The notes under the pieces: generated by a model | Told to the model about the DNA's origin: nothing | Databases searched by the model: none | Seen by the model: only the letters and a program-made list of their open reading frames with translations | In this document: positions 1 to 8,270 of the stretch, one piece after another | Layout of the letters: each line of letters begins with the position of its first letter | How positions within the stretch are numbered: the stretch's first letter is position 1 | Translations under genes and position numbers: made by a program | NCBI RefSeq assembly: GCF_000577335.1 | Contig: NZ_CBYL010000035.1 | Coordinates: forward strand, 1-35,835 | Reading direction: 5' to 3' | DNA from: Faecalispora jeddahensis | GTDB taxonomy: Bacteria > Bacillota > Clostridia > Oscillospirales > Acutalibacteraceae | DNA length: 35,835 nucleotides

Positions 1-268
1 GGCCGATCACCGCCATGCCCGCCGAGCCAAGCCCCTGCGACAGCGCGACGACCATGTTGAGGATCGGCACGCAGTATGTAACTGCGCTGGCCACATATGG
101 CCCCGCAATATTATTGATGAACAGCCCATCCGACAGCGGCATCATGGACTGTACCAGACCCATCATCAATGATGGCATCGCGAGCAGCATCAACGTTTTG
201 GAAATGCCGCTGTACAAAATCATGTCGCGTCTTTCACTGGCGCTTGCATTTAAAAAAGGTATTTTCAT
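1..268 (-). CDS. MATE family efflux transporter, N-terminal part (cut by window edge)
   Basis: Reading the minus strand from ATG at 268 gives about 89 residues before the window edge. A short polar N-terminus (MKIPFLNASASERRDMILY) is followed by hydrophobic helices with the MATE-like stretches LLAMPSLMMGLVQS, DGLFINNIAGPYVASA and VALSQGLGSAGMAVIG. MATE proteins are 12-helix membrane antiporters that export drugs or metabolites using Na+ or H+ gradients; this fragment covers roughly the first two helices. An in-frame ATG at 274 is an equally possible start; neither has a strong ribosome binding site. The substrate cannot be told from the fragment. Confidence 0.8.
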   Translation of the reverse strand, partial: MKIPFLNASASERRDMILYSGISKTLMLLAMPSLMMGLVQSMMPLSDGLFINNIAGPYVASAVTYCVPILNMVVALSQGLGSAGMAVIG

Positions 269-399
269 GCGCATCCGTCTTTCTGCATCCAGCAACAATC
301 ACACTTTAGGGGTGCCTGATACTGATTGTCCACTGAACAGCAAAAACAAAGCTTTGGTTTCTCCTGTTTGATGGAAGATCAGTAGGATTTCGGCACCCG

Positions 400-428
400 A
401 TTATACGAATGGTTTTATTGTAGAGGAA
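400..428 (-). promoter_or_regulatory. Candidate promoter for the MATE gene
   Basis: On the minus strand TATAAT (405-400) lies 17 bp from a weak -35, TTCCTC (428-423). The leader to the start codon would be about 125 nt. The -35 is poor, which fits a promoter that needs an activator; see the palindrome at 430-445. Confidence 0.45.
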
Positions 429-429
429 T

Positions 430-445
430 TTTACAGGAATGTAAA
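430..445. promoter_or_regulatory. Perfect 16-bp palindrome, possible operator upstream of the MATE gene
   Basis: TTTACA-GGAA-TGTAAA is a 6-bp perfect inverted repeat with a 4-bp spacer. It lies directly upstream of the candidate -35 of the minus-strand MATE promoter, where an activator would bind. The regulator is unknown. Confidence 0.4.
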
Positions 446-789
446 CCTTTCTTTACCAGAAAACAACATACAAAGTAATCCGATAAAAATAGTCAGGCCG
501 CTGAAAATGATGGAAAGCGGGCTGCAAACGCTGAAAAGAAGGGAGCGTACTTGTTGCATATGACCGAACTGCCAGAGTACAGCTATTTATTCCGCGTTTC
601 TCACCGCTTTTTTGGCAATTGGAAACTTTTTTCTTTTTCCCGCATAAGCTGGCTATGAATCATCGAACGGCCCGGTCATCAGACTCCCCAAACAAAGGCT
701 GCCGCACGAAATCGTGTAAACCACCAAAAAAATCAATTCAGGCAGTATAATTTTCGCTTTTGATGCGAATACTTTTTTGTTACGGAGCA
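446..789. other. Intergenic region without a recognised feature
   Basis: Between the MATE promoter area and the glnN promoter I see no convincing gene, RNA or terminator. The stretch is AT-rich and has stops in all frames. Confidence 0.6.
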
Positions 790-818
790 TTGACAGCCGG
801 TAATCCGTTTGTTATAAT
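790..818 (+). promoter_or_regulatory. glnN promoter (SigA-type)
   Basis: Consensus TTGACA (790-795) and TATAAT (813-818) are separated by exactly 17 bp. Transcription should start near 825, leaving a leader of about 80 nt before glnN that contains an intrinsic terminator. Confidence 0.85.
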
Positions 819-841
819 TACTCGTGTGAAAACAGTAATGG

Positions 842-877
842 CGCTGTAGGTACTTAGGATACCTGCAGCGTTTTTTT
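842..877 (+). terminator. Intrinsic terminator in the glnN leader (attenuator candidate)
   Basis: CGCTGTAGGTA (842-852) pairs with TACCTGCAGCG (860-870), an 11-bp stem with one G-U pair and a 7-nt loop, followed by seven T (871-877). It begins only about 17 nt after the predicted transcription start and ends 14 nt before the glnN ribosome binding site. It therefore looks like premature termination that must be overcome for glnN expression. No T-box or full ANTAR dual hairpin was recognised. Confidence 0.7.
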
Positions 878-905
878 GTTTATCAACCCAAAAGGAGGCA
901 GCCGT

Positions 906-2993
906 ATGAGTAAGATTCCGGAGATTTTTGGAAGCTTGGTATTTAACGAAAGTGTTATGAAAGACAGGTTACCCAAGGATACTTACAAGGCATTAAAGAA
1001 AACAAGAGACGAGGGGATTCCTCTTGATGCTCAAGTGGCGAATGTTGTTGCGAACGCCATGAAAAACTGGGCAATAGAAAAAGGAGCAACACATTATACC
1101 CATTGGTTCCAGCCTATGACGGGCATCACCGCCGGCAAACACGACGGCTTTATCAGCCCGACCGGCGACGGCAGGGTGATTATGGAATTCTCCGGCAAAG
1201 AGCTCATTCAGGGCGAGCCGGATGCTTCCAGCTTCCCGAACGGCGGTATTCGCGCCACTTTCGAAGCCCGCGGCTACACCGCGTGGGACCCGACCTCTGA
1301 CGCGTTTATCAGAGACGGCTCCTTGTTTATTCCGACCGTATTCTGTTCTTACGGCGGAGAAGCTCTGGACAAAAAAGCGCCGCTGCTGCGCTCGATCTCT
1401 GCTTTGAACAAGCAGGTGATTCGCGTATTAAAGCTGTTCGGCCACGACGATGTAAAGAGCACCAGCGTTACCGTCGGCCCCGAGCAGGAGTACTTCCTCG
1501 TTCCTGAGGAAAAGTTCCTGCAGAGAGAGGATCTGGTATATACCGGCCGCACCCTGTTCGGCGCAAAGCCGCCCAAGGGCCAGGAGCTGGATGACCATTA
1601 CTTTGGCGAGCTGAAGGTTACGGTTGGCGATTTCATGAAAGAGATGGATGAGGAGCTGTGGAAGCTCGGCGTCCTGAGCAAAACAAAGCACAACGAGGTT
1701 GCCCCGGCGCAGCATGAAATGGCTCCCATTTTCACCCACTGCAGCCAGGCTACCGACCAGAACCAGCTGACGATGGAAGTGATGAAGAAGGTCGCCGCCC
1801 GCCACGGGCTGACCTGCCTGCTGCACGAAAAGCCGTTTGCACGCATCAACGGCAGCGGCAAGCACAACAACTATTCCATCTCTACCGACACCGGCATGAA
1901 CTTGCTGGATCCCGGTGATTCCCCGACCGAGAACGCCCAGTTCCTGCTGTTCCTCACAGCGATCATCAAGGCGGTCGACGAGCATCAGGATCTGCTGCGC
2001 ATTGCCGTAGCGGATGCCGGCAACGACCATCGCCTGGGCGGCAACGAAGCACCTCCCGCCATTGTCTCCATCTTCATCGGCGAAGAACTGGAAAATGTTC
2101 TGAATGCGATTGAAGACGGCACCGAATATAAGGCCAAGGGCCGCCGGTTTGTGAAAATCGGTGCGGATATTCTCCCCCCCATCCGCAAGGATTCCACCGA
2201 CCGTAACCGCACTTCTCCCATGGCGTTCACCGGCAATAAATTTGAATTCCGTATGCAGGGTTCCTCCAGCTCGATCGGATGTATCAATATTATGCTGAAC
2301 ACCATCATCGCAGACGCGCTGGCTGGCTTCGCGGATGAGCTTGAGAAAGCCGACAACCTCCCCGATGCGCTGACCGATCTGATTCGCAAGACACTCAAGG
2401 AACACAAGCGGATTGTCTTCAACGGCAACAACTATTCCGCAGAGTGGGTTGAGGAAGCCGCGCGTCGTGGTCTGCTGAACCTGAAGAGCACCCCTGAAGC
2501 GCTGGCTTACTACCCCCGCAAGGAAAATGTCGAGCTGTTTGAGCGCCAGGGTGTACTGACGGAAACCGAGCTGAAATCCCGCTATGAGATCATTCTGGAG
2601 AAGTACATCAAGCAGGTTCACATTGAGGCCCTGACGATGCTCGAAATGATCCATAAGGATATCCTCCCGGCTGTCAGCTCCTACACCGGCGACCTGAGCG
2701 CACAGGCGATCAACAAGAAGAACCTTGGAATCGACTGCGCTCTGGAAAAGGCACAGATCGAAAAGCTCAGCGCTCTTTCCGCGAAGCTGTTTGAAGCGGC
2801 CGACAGCCTGCAGAAAGCTGTAGATCACACGGAAGAGTCCGGCGATTTCCTCAAGGAAGCCAGATACTACCGCGAAGAAGTGCTGTCCCGCATGGAAGTG
2901 GCCCGCGAAATCGCGGACGAAATGGAGCTTCTGGTGGGCAGAACCTACTGGCCCTTCCCCACATACGGCGAGCTGCTGTTCGGCGTAAAATAA
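906..2993 (+). CDS. glnN: Glutamine synthetase, type III (GlnN)
   Basis: The protein has 695 residues, the size of type III glutamine synthetases, and would be a cytoplasmic oligomer that makes glutamine from glutamate, ammonia and ATP. Visible motifs are VGPEQEYFLV (about 190-199), with glutamates typical of the metal site; KHNEVAPAQHEMAP (261-274); NGSGKHNNYS (315-324), the ATP-site loop; GNDHRLGGNEAP; and RNRTSPMAFTGNKFEFR. The order matches the GS-III family and not GS-I. The start is ATG 906 because AAAGGAGG (891-898) sits 7 nt upstream; an in-frame TTG at 876 has no such site. The gene is monocistronic: its own promoter at 790, a leader terminator at 842, and a strong terminator at 3052. 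Expression is probably nitrogen-controlled through the leader (inference). Confidence 0.97.
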   Translation: MSKIPEIFGSLVFNESVMKDRLPKDTYKALKKTRDEGIPLDAQVANVVANAMKNWAIEKGATHYTHWFQPMTGITAGKHDGFISPTGDGRVIMEFSGKELIQGEPDASSFPNGGIRATFEARGYTAWDPTSDAFIRDGSLFIPTVFCSYGGEALDKKAPLLRSISALNKQVIRVLKLFGHDDVKSTSVTVGPEQEYFLVPEEKFLQREDLVYTGRTLFGAKPPKGQELDDHYFGELKVTVGDFMKEMDEELWKLGVLSKTKHNEVAPAQHEMAPIFTHCSQATDQNQLTMEVMKKVAARHGLTCLLHEKPFARINGSGKHNNYSISTDTGMNLLDPGDSPTENAQFLLFLTAIIKAVDEHQDLLRIAVADAGNDHRLGGNEAPPAIVSIFIGEELENVLNAIEDGTEYKAKGRRFVKIGADILPPIRKDSTDRNRTSPMAFTGNKFEFRMQGSSSSIGCINIMLNTIIADALAGFADELEKADNLPDALTDLIRKTLKEHKRIVFNGNNYSAEWVEEAARRGLLNLKSTPEALAYYPRKENVELFERQGVLTETELKSRYEIILEKYIKQVHIEALTMLEMIHKDILPAVSSYTGDLSAQAINKKNLGIDCALEKAQIEKLSALSAKLFEAADSLQKAVDHTEESGDFLKEARYYREEVLSRMEVAREIADEMELLVGRTYWPFPTYGELLFGVK

Positions 2994-3051
2994 ATTCAAT
3001 TGCCGTCTGCCCCTCATACGCGGGGCCTTGCGACCTCATAAAAAGCGAAGT

Positions 3052-3085
3052 GACCTCCGGACGTTTTCGTTCGGAGGTCTTTCGT
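3052..3085 (+). terminator. glnN terminator
   Basis: GACCTCCGGACG (3052-3063), loop TTTT, and CGTTCGGAGGTC (3068-3079) form a 12-bp stem with one G-U pair, followed by a T-rich tract. It lies about 60 nt after the glnN stop. Confidence 0.9.
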
Positions 3086-3185
3086 TTTATGTTTTTTCGG
3101 TAAAGTAATTTTATTTCAAGCGGGTTGGTCTTTTGTGAAGTTTTTCACGATGTATAATATTGCTCCGGTTTCCCGAGCCGGAACC

Positions 3186-3227
3186 AAAACAGGACAGTCC
3201 GCGCAGCTGCGCGGACTGTCCTGTTTT
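3186..3227. terminator. Bidirectional terminator, 42-bp perfect palindrome
   Basis: The sequence is perfectly self-complementary around 3206/3207 (core GCGCAGCTGCGC), with AAAA on the left and TTTT on the right, so it can terminate in both directions. It separates glnN from the convergent permease operon, whose last gene ends at 3271. Confidence 0.85.
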
Positions 3228-3270
3228 CTATGGGGAAAGCGGCTTCGATATATATTGGAGGAAAAGCAAA

Positions 3271-4134
3271 TCAACCCTTTACACTGCCCAGCGCGACACC
3301 GCGCACGATGAATTTGGAAAGACAAAGGTACACGATCACCACCGGGAAAATCGCCAGTGCGATCAGCAGATATACCTGCCCCATATCGAACTTCATAAAA
3401 TCCGCGCTGCGCAGCTGCGCGATCAGGATCGGCATTGTCAGCTTCTTTTTGGAATCGAGGATCAGCGCCGGCAGAAAGTAATTGTTCCACGAACTGACGA
3501 AGGTGAAAATCGCCTGCACGGCGATGGCCGGCTTCATCATGGGGAGCACAATGCGGTTAAAGGCGTAGAACTCGCCCGCTCCGTCGATCCGCGCGGCCTC
3601 AATCACCTCCAGCGGCAAAGAGCTTTTCATGTACTGGATCATGAAGAAGAACACGACCGGTGAGGCGATTGCCGGAACCGTCAGCGGAATGAACGAATCC
3701 TTGAAGCCCATGCTCGCCATCAGGCGGACAAAGCCCAGGGCCGTAACCTGCGTGGGCACCATCATCACCATCAGGATGCACGAAAACGCGGCCTGGTTCA
3801 GCCGGAACCGGTACGCATGAATTCCAAATGCCGTCATGGTAGAGAAATACGTGGCAAACACTGCCGACAGCGACGCCACCAGCAGGCTGTTCATCAAGCC
3901 GCTGAGCACCGGCAAATTCGCGTTGTGCATCAGGTTTGTAAAGTTGGCCCCCAGCGAAGCGCCCGGGAAAAAGGAAAAGCCTTTTTGAATATCCGGATGC
4001 GAGCGCGTGGCATTGATGAAAAGAATATAGAACGCAAACAGAGAAAGGAACGTCAGAAAAAGCAGAACCAGATACGCGATGCCACGACGCAGACGCAGAA
4101 CGCCCAGATTTTCTCTTGCGGCGTTGTCTTTCAT
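3271..4134 (-). CDS. Carbohydrate ABC transporter permease (MalG/CUT1 type)
   Basis: This 287-residue integral membrane protein has about six helices. The cytoplasmic EAA loop, EAARIDGAGEFYAFNRIVLP followed by MMKP, is the site where the ATPase docks, and it identifies a binding-protein-dependent sugar permease. It is the last gene of the minus-strand operon and overlaps the upstream permease gene by 4 bp (ATGA, 4131-4134), which suggests translational coupling and a heterodimer with it. Divergent cellobiose phosphorylase and beta-glucosidase genes suggest cellobiose or cello-oligosaccharides as substrate (inference). No ATPase gene lies in the operon. Confidence 0.93.
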   Translation of the reverse strand: MKDNAARENLGVLRLRRGIAYLVLLFLTFLSLFAFYILFINATRSHPDIQKGFSFFPGASLGANFTNLMHNANLPVLSGLMNSLLVASLSAVFATYFSTMTAFGIHAYRFRLNQAAFSCILMVMMVPTQVTALGFVRLMASMGFKDSFIPLTVPAIASPVVFFFMIQYMKSSLPLEVIEAARIDGAGEFYAFNRIVLPMMKPAIAVQAIFTFVSSWNNYFLPALILDSKKKLTMPILIAQLRSADFMKFDMGQVYLLIALAIFPVVIVYLCLSKFIVRGVALGSVKG

Positions 4135-5120
4135 TTTCCAGCGCCTCCCTTCGGCTGTTTTTTCTCACGGATGCTGAAGTACACAATGACGCTCAGCACG
4201 GCGGAAACCACAAACAGCAGCACCGAAACAGCGCCTGCCATGCCCACGTTTTCACTGAACAGATGCTTATTCAGGTACATGACCAGAGTCAGGCTCGTGC
4301 GGTTGGGATTGCCGTTGCCGTTGGTCAGAATCTGCGGCACGTCGAACATCTGGATGCCGCCAATCAGCGAGGTGATCAGCACATAGACAAGGATAGGGCG
4401 GATCAGCGGCAGAGTGATCTTCCGAAAGGACTCGAACGCCGTAGCCCCGTCGATCTCGGCCGCCTCAAACAGTGCCGTATCAATCCCGAGGATCGCCGCC
4501 ATCAGCAAAATCGTGGTGTTGCCGTACCACATCAGAAAGTTCATCAGGGCTACAAGCCCCCGAGTGCTCCACACGTTTGCAAGGAATCGGTAGGGGGACT
4601 CCATCCCCATGGATAGTAAAATGCTGTTGACCGGCCCGGAATCGGAAAACAGGGTGAAAAACAGCATGGAAAACGCCGCAGCCATAATCAGGTTGGGCAG
4701 ATAGATGACGGTTTTAAAGAATCCGGCGGCACGCAGATGCAGGCGCAGGTCGGTAAACCAGACCGCCAGCAGCAGAGAAAAGATGATCTGCGGCAAAAAT
4801 CCCATCAGCCAGATGATCGCGGTATTGCCCGCGTAAGCGGCCAGGTCGCCGTCGGAAAAAAGGGTACTGTAATTTTGCAGCCCCACGAATCGGGGGCCAA
4901 CCTGGGTCAGACCCACCCAGTAATTTTCAAAAAAGCTGTTATAAAAGGTAGAGATCAGCGGAACCAGTGAGAATACGGCAAACGCCAGAAAGAATGGGGC
5001 GATAAAAAAATATCCCCATTTGGAATAGCTTACGCCTTTTGTTTTCTTGTTTGCACCGTTTGACGCGGGATACTGCTGCGAAGAAGACGCTTCGGGTTTG
5101 GTTAACGTGGTGCCGGGCAT
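4131..5120 (-). CDS. Carbohydrate ABC transporter permease (MalF/CUT1 type)
   Basis: This 329-residue membrane protein starts with a polar N-terminal tail of about 30 residues and then has about six helices. The EAA loop reads EAAEIDGATAFESFRKITLP followed by LIRP. It would form the transport channel with the downstream MalG-like partner. A GAGGTGAT ribosome binding site precedes ATG 5120. The gap to the upstream binding-protein gene is 118 bp and contains a GC-rich hairpin that may lower permease expression relative to the binding protein. Sugar specificity is inferred from the neighbours only. Confidence 0.93.
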   Translation of the reverse strand: MPGTTLTKPEASSSQQYPASNGANKKTKGVSYSKWGYFFIAPFFLAFAVFSLVPLISTFYNSFFENYWVGLTQVGPRFVGLQNYSTLFSDGDLAAYAGNTAIIWLMGFLPQIIFSLLLAVWFTDLRLHLRAAGFFKTVIYLPNLIMAAAFSMLFFTLFSDSGPVNSILLSMGMESPYRFLANVWSTRGLVALMNFLMWYGNTTILLMAAILGIDTALFEAAEIDGATAFESFRKITLPLIRPILVYVLITSLIGGIQMFDVPQILTNGNGNPNRTSLTLVMYLNKHLFSENVGMAGAVSVLLFVVSAVLSVIVYFSIREKKQPKGGAGK

Positions 5121-5170
5121 AGAGTATCACCTCAAATCGGGGGATTGTAGAAACACAGGCCCCCGGCCCC

Positions 5171-5192
5171 AGGGAGCGGGAACCCGCTCCCT
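5171..5192 (-). other. GC-rich hairpin between binding-protein and permease genes
   Basis: AGGGAGCGGG and CCCGCTCCCT are perfectly complementary and almost adjacent, so about 8-10 bp can pair around a short loop. No T-run follows in the direction of transcription, so it resembles an mRNA-stabilising or partially terminating intercistronic stem, as known from malE-malF type operons (inference). Confidence 0.6.
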
Positions 5193-5238
5193 GAAAGGGA
5201 GGACGCCTGGTGGGACAGTTGAAAGAGTATGAGAAAAA

Positions 5239-6630
5239 TCAGGAGGCACGCTTCAGATTCGGGTATTTTTCAATGATGGCCTTATAGAAGTTATCCAGCG
5301 CCTGATCTTTCGTGACGTTACCGTCAAAGTAATCCTTGAACGCCTTCTGGAATTCTTCCGTCATGCCCTGATCATACTTGGAGATATTCTTCATATTGAT
5401 CTTCGGGGCCGCCTCGGCAAACAGGGCAATATGGTTCTGGCCGCCCAGGAACGCGGATTTGTAATCGCTCTTCGCCAGCTCGCCCATCGCGGTCTGGTTG
5501 TTGGTAAAGTCCTCGGTATCCTCGGTGATCTTTTTCATGGTGGCCGCATCACAGGTCAGAGTCTTCATGACGTCGCGCACGAGATCGACGTTATCGCTGC
5601 CCTTGGCTCCGCAGATCCAGCTGCCGCCCCAGTAGTAGTTCGCCGGGCCCTGGCACACCGCATAATCTCCGTAAACGCCGTTGCCCACCTCCGCTTTGCC
5701 GCCCTCCGCCACAGGAGTGGCCAGCGAATTGCCTAGCAGTGTAAAGTTGATGCCCCAGGTGGAATAGAAGAAGCCGAACACCTTGCCGTTCGGGCCTTGG
5801 TCGGCGCCCCACTCGGGAGCCCACAGAGAGGTCTTATTATTGTAGTTCTTATCGGTGAATTCCTTGGTCTGATCGACCCACTTCATCATAATGGGGTCAA
5901 TATGGATCGTATCGTTCGCGTCTACCCACGGAGACGTGATGTTGTTCGCGAAGGTACGATAGGAATCATCGTAACCGGAAAGCATTTTGTAGCCCTTGTC
6001 AGCCGCGGTCTTTGCAACGGCGTTGAATTTATCCCAGTCGCTCAGGGCCTGCTGCACCTTTGCGGGATCATCGGAACCCAGAATATCCTTGGCGATCGAG
6101 CGGCGATAGGCAAAGAGACCGGGAGTGGCCTGCCAGGAAACCGCTTTGAGCTTACCATTGCTGTCGGTCGCGATATCCTTGGTGTACTGGTACTGATCCT
6201 TCAGGTCGTCGTCGGTCAGGCCGACATCACCCTTCACGTCCAGTGTATAATCGGAATCGACATATTTAAGCGCATAGTCCGCTTCAATCAGGAAAATGTC
6301 GATCTTGTCGGCTGCGGAATCCTGTGCTTTCAAATCCGCATCCAGCTTGTTCTGGTAAGCATTGTTTTCATTTGGGGTGATGACCCACTCCACGTTAATG
6401 CCCTCCGGCAGCTTGCCGGCATCTTTAAAGTAGGTGTTGAAGCGATCCTGGAATTCGGTATTCCATCCGTAAATGCGTAGGGTTTTGGCGGAATCCGTAT
6501 TCGCAGCCGGGGCGGAAGACCCTGCTGGGGCTGCCGACGAAGCGGGTGTGGTGTTGCTGCCGCAGCCCGCCGAAGAAACCAGCATCAAAGATGCCAGCAG
6601 GGCAGCCGTGGCCTTTTGGAATGATTTCAT
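5239..6630 (-). CDS. Sugar ABC transporter solute-binding lipoprotein
   Basis: This 463-residue extracellular lipoprotein captures the sugar and delivers it to the two permeases. The N-terminus MKSFQKATAALLASLMLVSS runs into AGC, a lipobox with Cys23 as the predicted lipidated residue. An Ala/Ser/Pro-rich linker follows, then a family 1-like binding domain that is rich in Trp, Tyr and Asp, as is usual for oligosaccharide binders. The start ATG 6630 has a good ribosome binding site (AAGGAGG) just upstream. The gene sits between lacI and the permeases in one transcription direction. Cello-oligosaccharide specificity is inferred from the divergent GH94 and GH1 genes. Confidence 0.92.
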   Translation of the reverse strand: MKSFQKATAALLASLMLVSSAGCGSNTTPASSAAPAGSSAPAANTDSAKTLRIYGWNTEFQDRFNTYFKDAGKLPEGINVEWVITPNENNAYQNKLDADLKAQDSAADKIDIFLIEADYALKYVDSDYTLDVKGDVGLTDDDLKDQYQYTKDIATDSNGKLKAVSWQATPGLFAYRRSIAKDILGSDDPAKVQQALSDWDKFNAVAKTAADKGYKMLSGYDDSYRTFANNITSPWVDANDTIHIDPIMMKWVDQTKEFTDKNYNNKTSLWAPEWGADQGPNGKVFGFFYSTWGINFTLLGNSLATPVAEGGKAEVGNGVYGDYAVCQGPANYYWGGSWICGAKGSDNVDLVRDVMKTLTCDAATMKKITEDTEDFTNNQTAMGELAKSDYKSAFLGGQNHIALFAEAAPKINMKNISKYDQGMTEEFQKAFKDYFDGNVTKDQALDNFYKAIIEKYPNLKRAS

Positions 6631-6736
6631 AACATAGCTCCTCCTTAAAATAATGCGTTTTTAACCTTCCTAAAAAGGGAAACTGACACAACACAAAGAG
6701 GGTTCTGCATTCCCCGCACCCGCCGAGAGCCTGAAG

Positions 6737-7744
6737 TTACATTTTTCGAACCGAGCTGCCGGGAATCAGATGCCCCGCCACCATCACCTGCTGGGGGATG
6801 GCCAGCTTGGGGCGTTCAATCGCCTCAACCAAACGAGCCGCGGCCTCGCGCCCCAGCACGCCGGTATCCTGCCGCAGGGTGGTAATCCTGGGGCGCAGAA
6901 CCTGCGAAAGATAAATGCCGTCGTATCCGGCCACGCTGATATCCTCCGGGATATGCAGGCCGTGGCGCTCGATCTCGTTCATGCCGCCGATGAAGGAAAA
7001 ATCATCGGGATAGAGAATGCAGGTGGGCCGCTCCGAAAGCTCCAGCAGCTCTCGCGTGGCCAAACCGCTGGACTTGGGATCGTGGTACAATGCGTCCTTT
7101 ACGTACTCGTTCGGCACCTCAATCGAAAGCTCCGCACACGTGCGGTAAAAGCTTGCGAGGCGCTTCTGAGTGACCGACGTGTCTTCACCGTGAATATACG
7201 CGATGCGCCGGTGCCCGCACTGGTAAACGTACTCCACCAGATCGCGGATTCCCTGCACATTGTCTGACAATATGGCGGTGCGGCCGTTAAACACATGGTC
7301 GATGGTAACCGTGGGGATTTCGCTTTTCACCAGCTCGATCACCATTTCGTCGCTGAAATCCACGCTGGCGATCACAACGCCGTCGCACCCCCGGTATTTG
7401 CAGTGCTCGTAATAGCTCATGGAGGCCGAGCCGATGTTGCGGCTGATGAAGGTGATGTCGTACCCCAAGCGCTCCGCTTCCACTTTAAAGCTTTCGAGCA
7501 CCGCAGAGAAGTACTCATGGGTCAGTCCGCTGCAGGTTTTGTCTACGAACAAAACGCCCAGATTATTGGTCCTTTTGGTTTTGAGCGAACGGGCCGCGGC
7601 ATTGGGCAGGTACCCCATTTCGCGGGCGACGTTCCGAATGTACTCGCCGGTGCTCTCGCTGATATCCTTATGTCCGTTCAGCGCCTTGCTGACCGTTGCG
7701 CGGGAAACACCACATTTTTCAGAAATATCCTTGATCGTGACCAT
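6737..7744 (-). CDS. LacI family transcriptional regulator of the cello-oligosaccharide locus
   Basis: The protein has 335 residues. Residues 1-25 (MVTIKDISEKCGVSRATVSK, then ALNGH) are a canonical LacI helix-turn-helix, followed by the hinge helix region YLPNAAARSLKTKRTNNLGV and a periplasmic-binding-protein-like ligand domain ending in TTLRQDTGVLGREAAARLVE. It most likely represses the transporter operon and the divergent glycosidase genes until a cellobiose-type ligand binds (inference). It is the first gene of the minus-strand operon, 106 bp before the binding-protein gene, and has its own promoter with an inverted repeat around the -10. Confidence 0.95.
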   Translation of the reverse strand: MVTIKDISEKCGVSRATVSKALNGHKDISESTGEYIRNVAREMGYLPNAAARSLKTKRTNNLGVLFVDKTCSGLTHEYFSAVLESFKVEAERLGYDITFISRNIGSASMSYYEHCKYRGCDGVVIASVDFSDEMVIELVKSEIPTVTIDHVFNGRTAILSDNVQGIRDLVEYVYQCGHRRIAYIHGEDTSVTQKRLASFYRTCAELSIEVPNEYVKDALYHDPKSSGLATRELLELSERPTCILYPDDFSFIGGMNEIERHGLHIPEDISVAGYDGIYLSQVLRPRITTLRQDTGVLGREAAARLVEAIERPKLAIPQQVMVAGHLIPGSSVRKM

Positions 7745-7765
7745 AGTATGGATCCCTCCGCCTCA

Positions 7766-7799
7766 GATTCTGGGATCATTATAAAGGATTTTCAGAATC
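7766..7799. promoter_or_regulatory. Inverted repeat flanking the lacI -10 box
   Basis: GATTCTG (7766-7772) and CAGAATC (7793-7799) are perfect complements centred on the minus-strand -10 box of lacI. They could be an operator for autoregulation, or a chance repeat. Confidence 0.4.
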
Positions 7800-7806
7800 A
7801 GGGCAA
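7778..7806 (-). promoter_or_regulatory. lacI operon promoter
   Basis: On the minus strand TTGCCC (7806-7801) and TATAAT (7783-7778) are 17 bp apart. The leader to the lacI start at 7744 is about 27 nt. Confidence 0.7.
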
Positions 7807-7848
7807 ATGGTTACTTAATCGATTTCTGAGTTCATATTACCACTACTC

Positions 7849-7988
7849 TAACGTTATTTCAATAGATTTTTGAAATATTTTTTCTGTTTTTTGTAATAAT
7901 GTTTAAATAGAGTAGGGTGTAGCCCAGTGAAATCCGTGTTTTTCTCGTGAAACCGTTTAAAAAATCTCAAAAATCAGAATACGTTTTC
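7849..7988. promoter_or_regulatory. Cluster of CG-centred LacI/CcpA-like operator candidates
   Basis: The 526-bp gap between lacI and the cellobiose phosphorylase gene holds TAACGTTA (7849-7856), TGAAACCGTTTAAA (7948-7961, one mismatch from the cre consensus TGWNANCGNTNWCA) and GAATACGTTTTC (about 7976-7987, ten of twelve positions symmetrical). All are CG-centred, as is usual for LacI-family operators. Which one the local regulator or CcpA uses is not known. Confidence 0.45.
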
Positions 7989-8070
7989 GTGATGAATTAT
8001 TCACATTGAAAAAGATCACGGTCAGAAATTGTTGAAAACATGAGATATTTCGTGCCTTCCCAATTTGCTA

Positions 8071-8099
8071 TTGCTTTTTTTCTGCAGCAGACCTATAAT
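8071..8099 (+). promoter_or_regulatory. Candidate promoter for the GH94-GH1 genes
   Basis: TTGCTT (8071-8076) and TATAAT (8094-8099) are 17 bp apart. The predicted leader of about 165 nt includes the inverted repeat GCTGACA/TGTCAGC (8174-8180 and 8200-8206), which may be an operator or a leader stem. Confidence 0.6.
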
Positions 8100-8270
8100 A
8101 TCAATATACTTAAACGATTTCGTAAATTGATGTTAACCACTTCCCTAAGCAGCCCAAAGCAGGGCTTCGGCTTGCTGACAGACGATGGATTCCTTCCCTT
8201 GTCAGCTACAGTGATTGCAATGCGCTTTTGAAGGCTGATTTGAAAACTGATGATATGAGGATGGAGCGCC

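Noticed and set aside
825-890. ANTAR dual-hairpin substrate in the glnN leader
   Set aside because: Only one hairpin is present and its 7-nt loop does not show the expected hexaloop with conserved A and G.
1428-3017. Long minus-strand reading frame (529 codons) opposite glnN
   Set aside because: It is the antisense of a strongly conserved gene, lacks a ribosome binding site and family similarity; it is open because of GC-rich codon bias.
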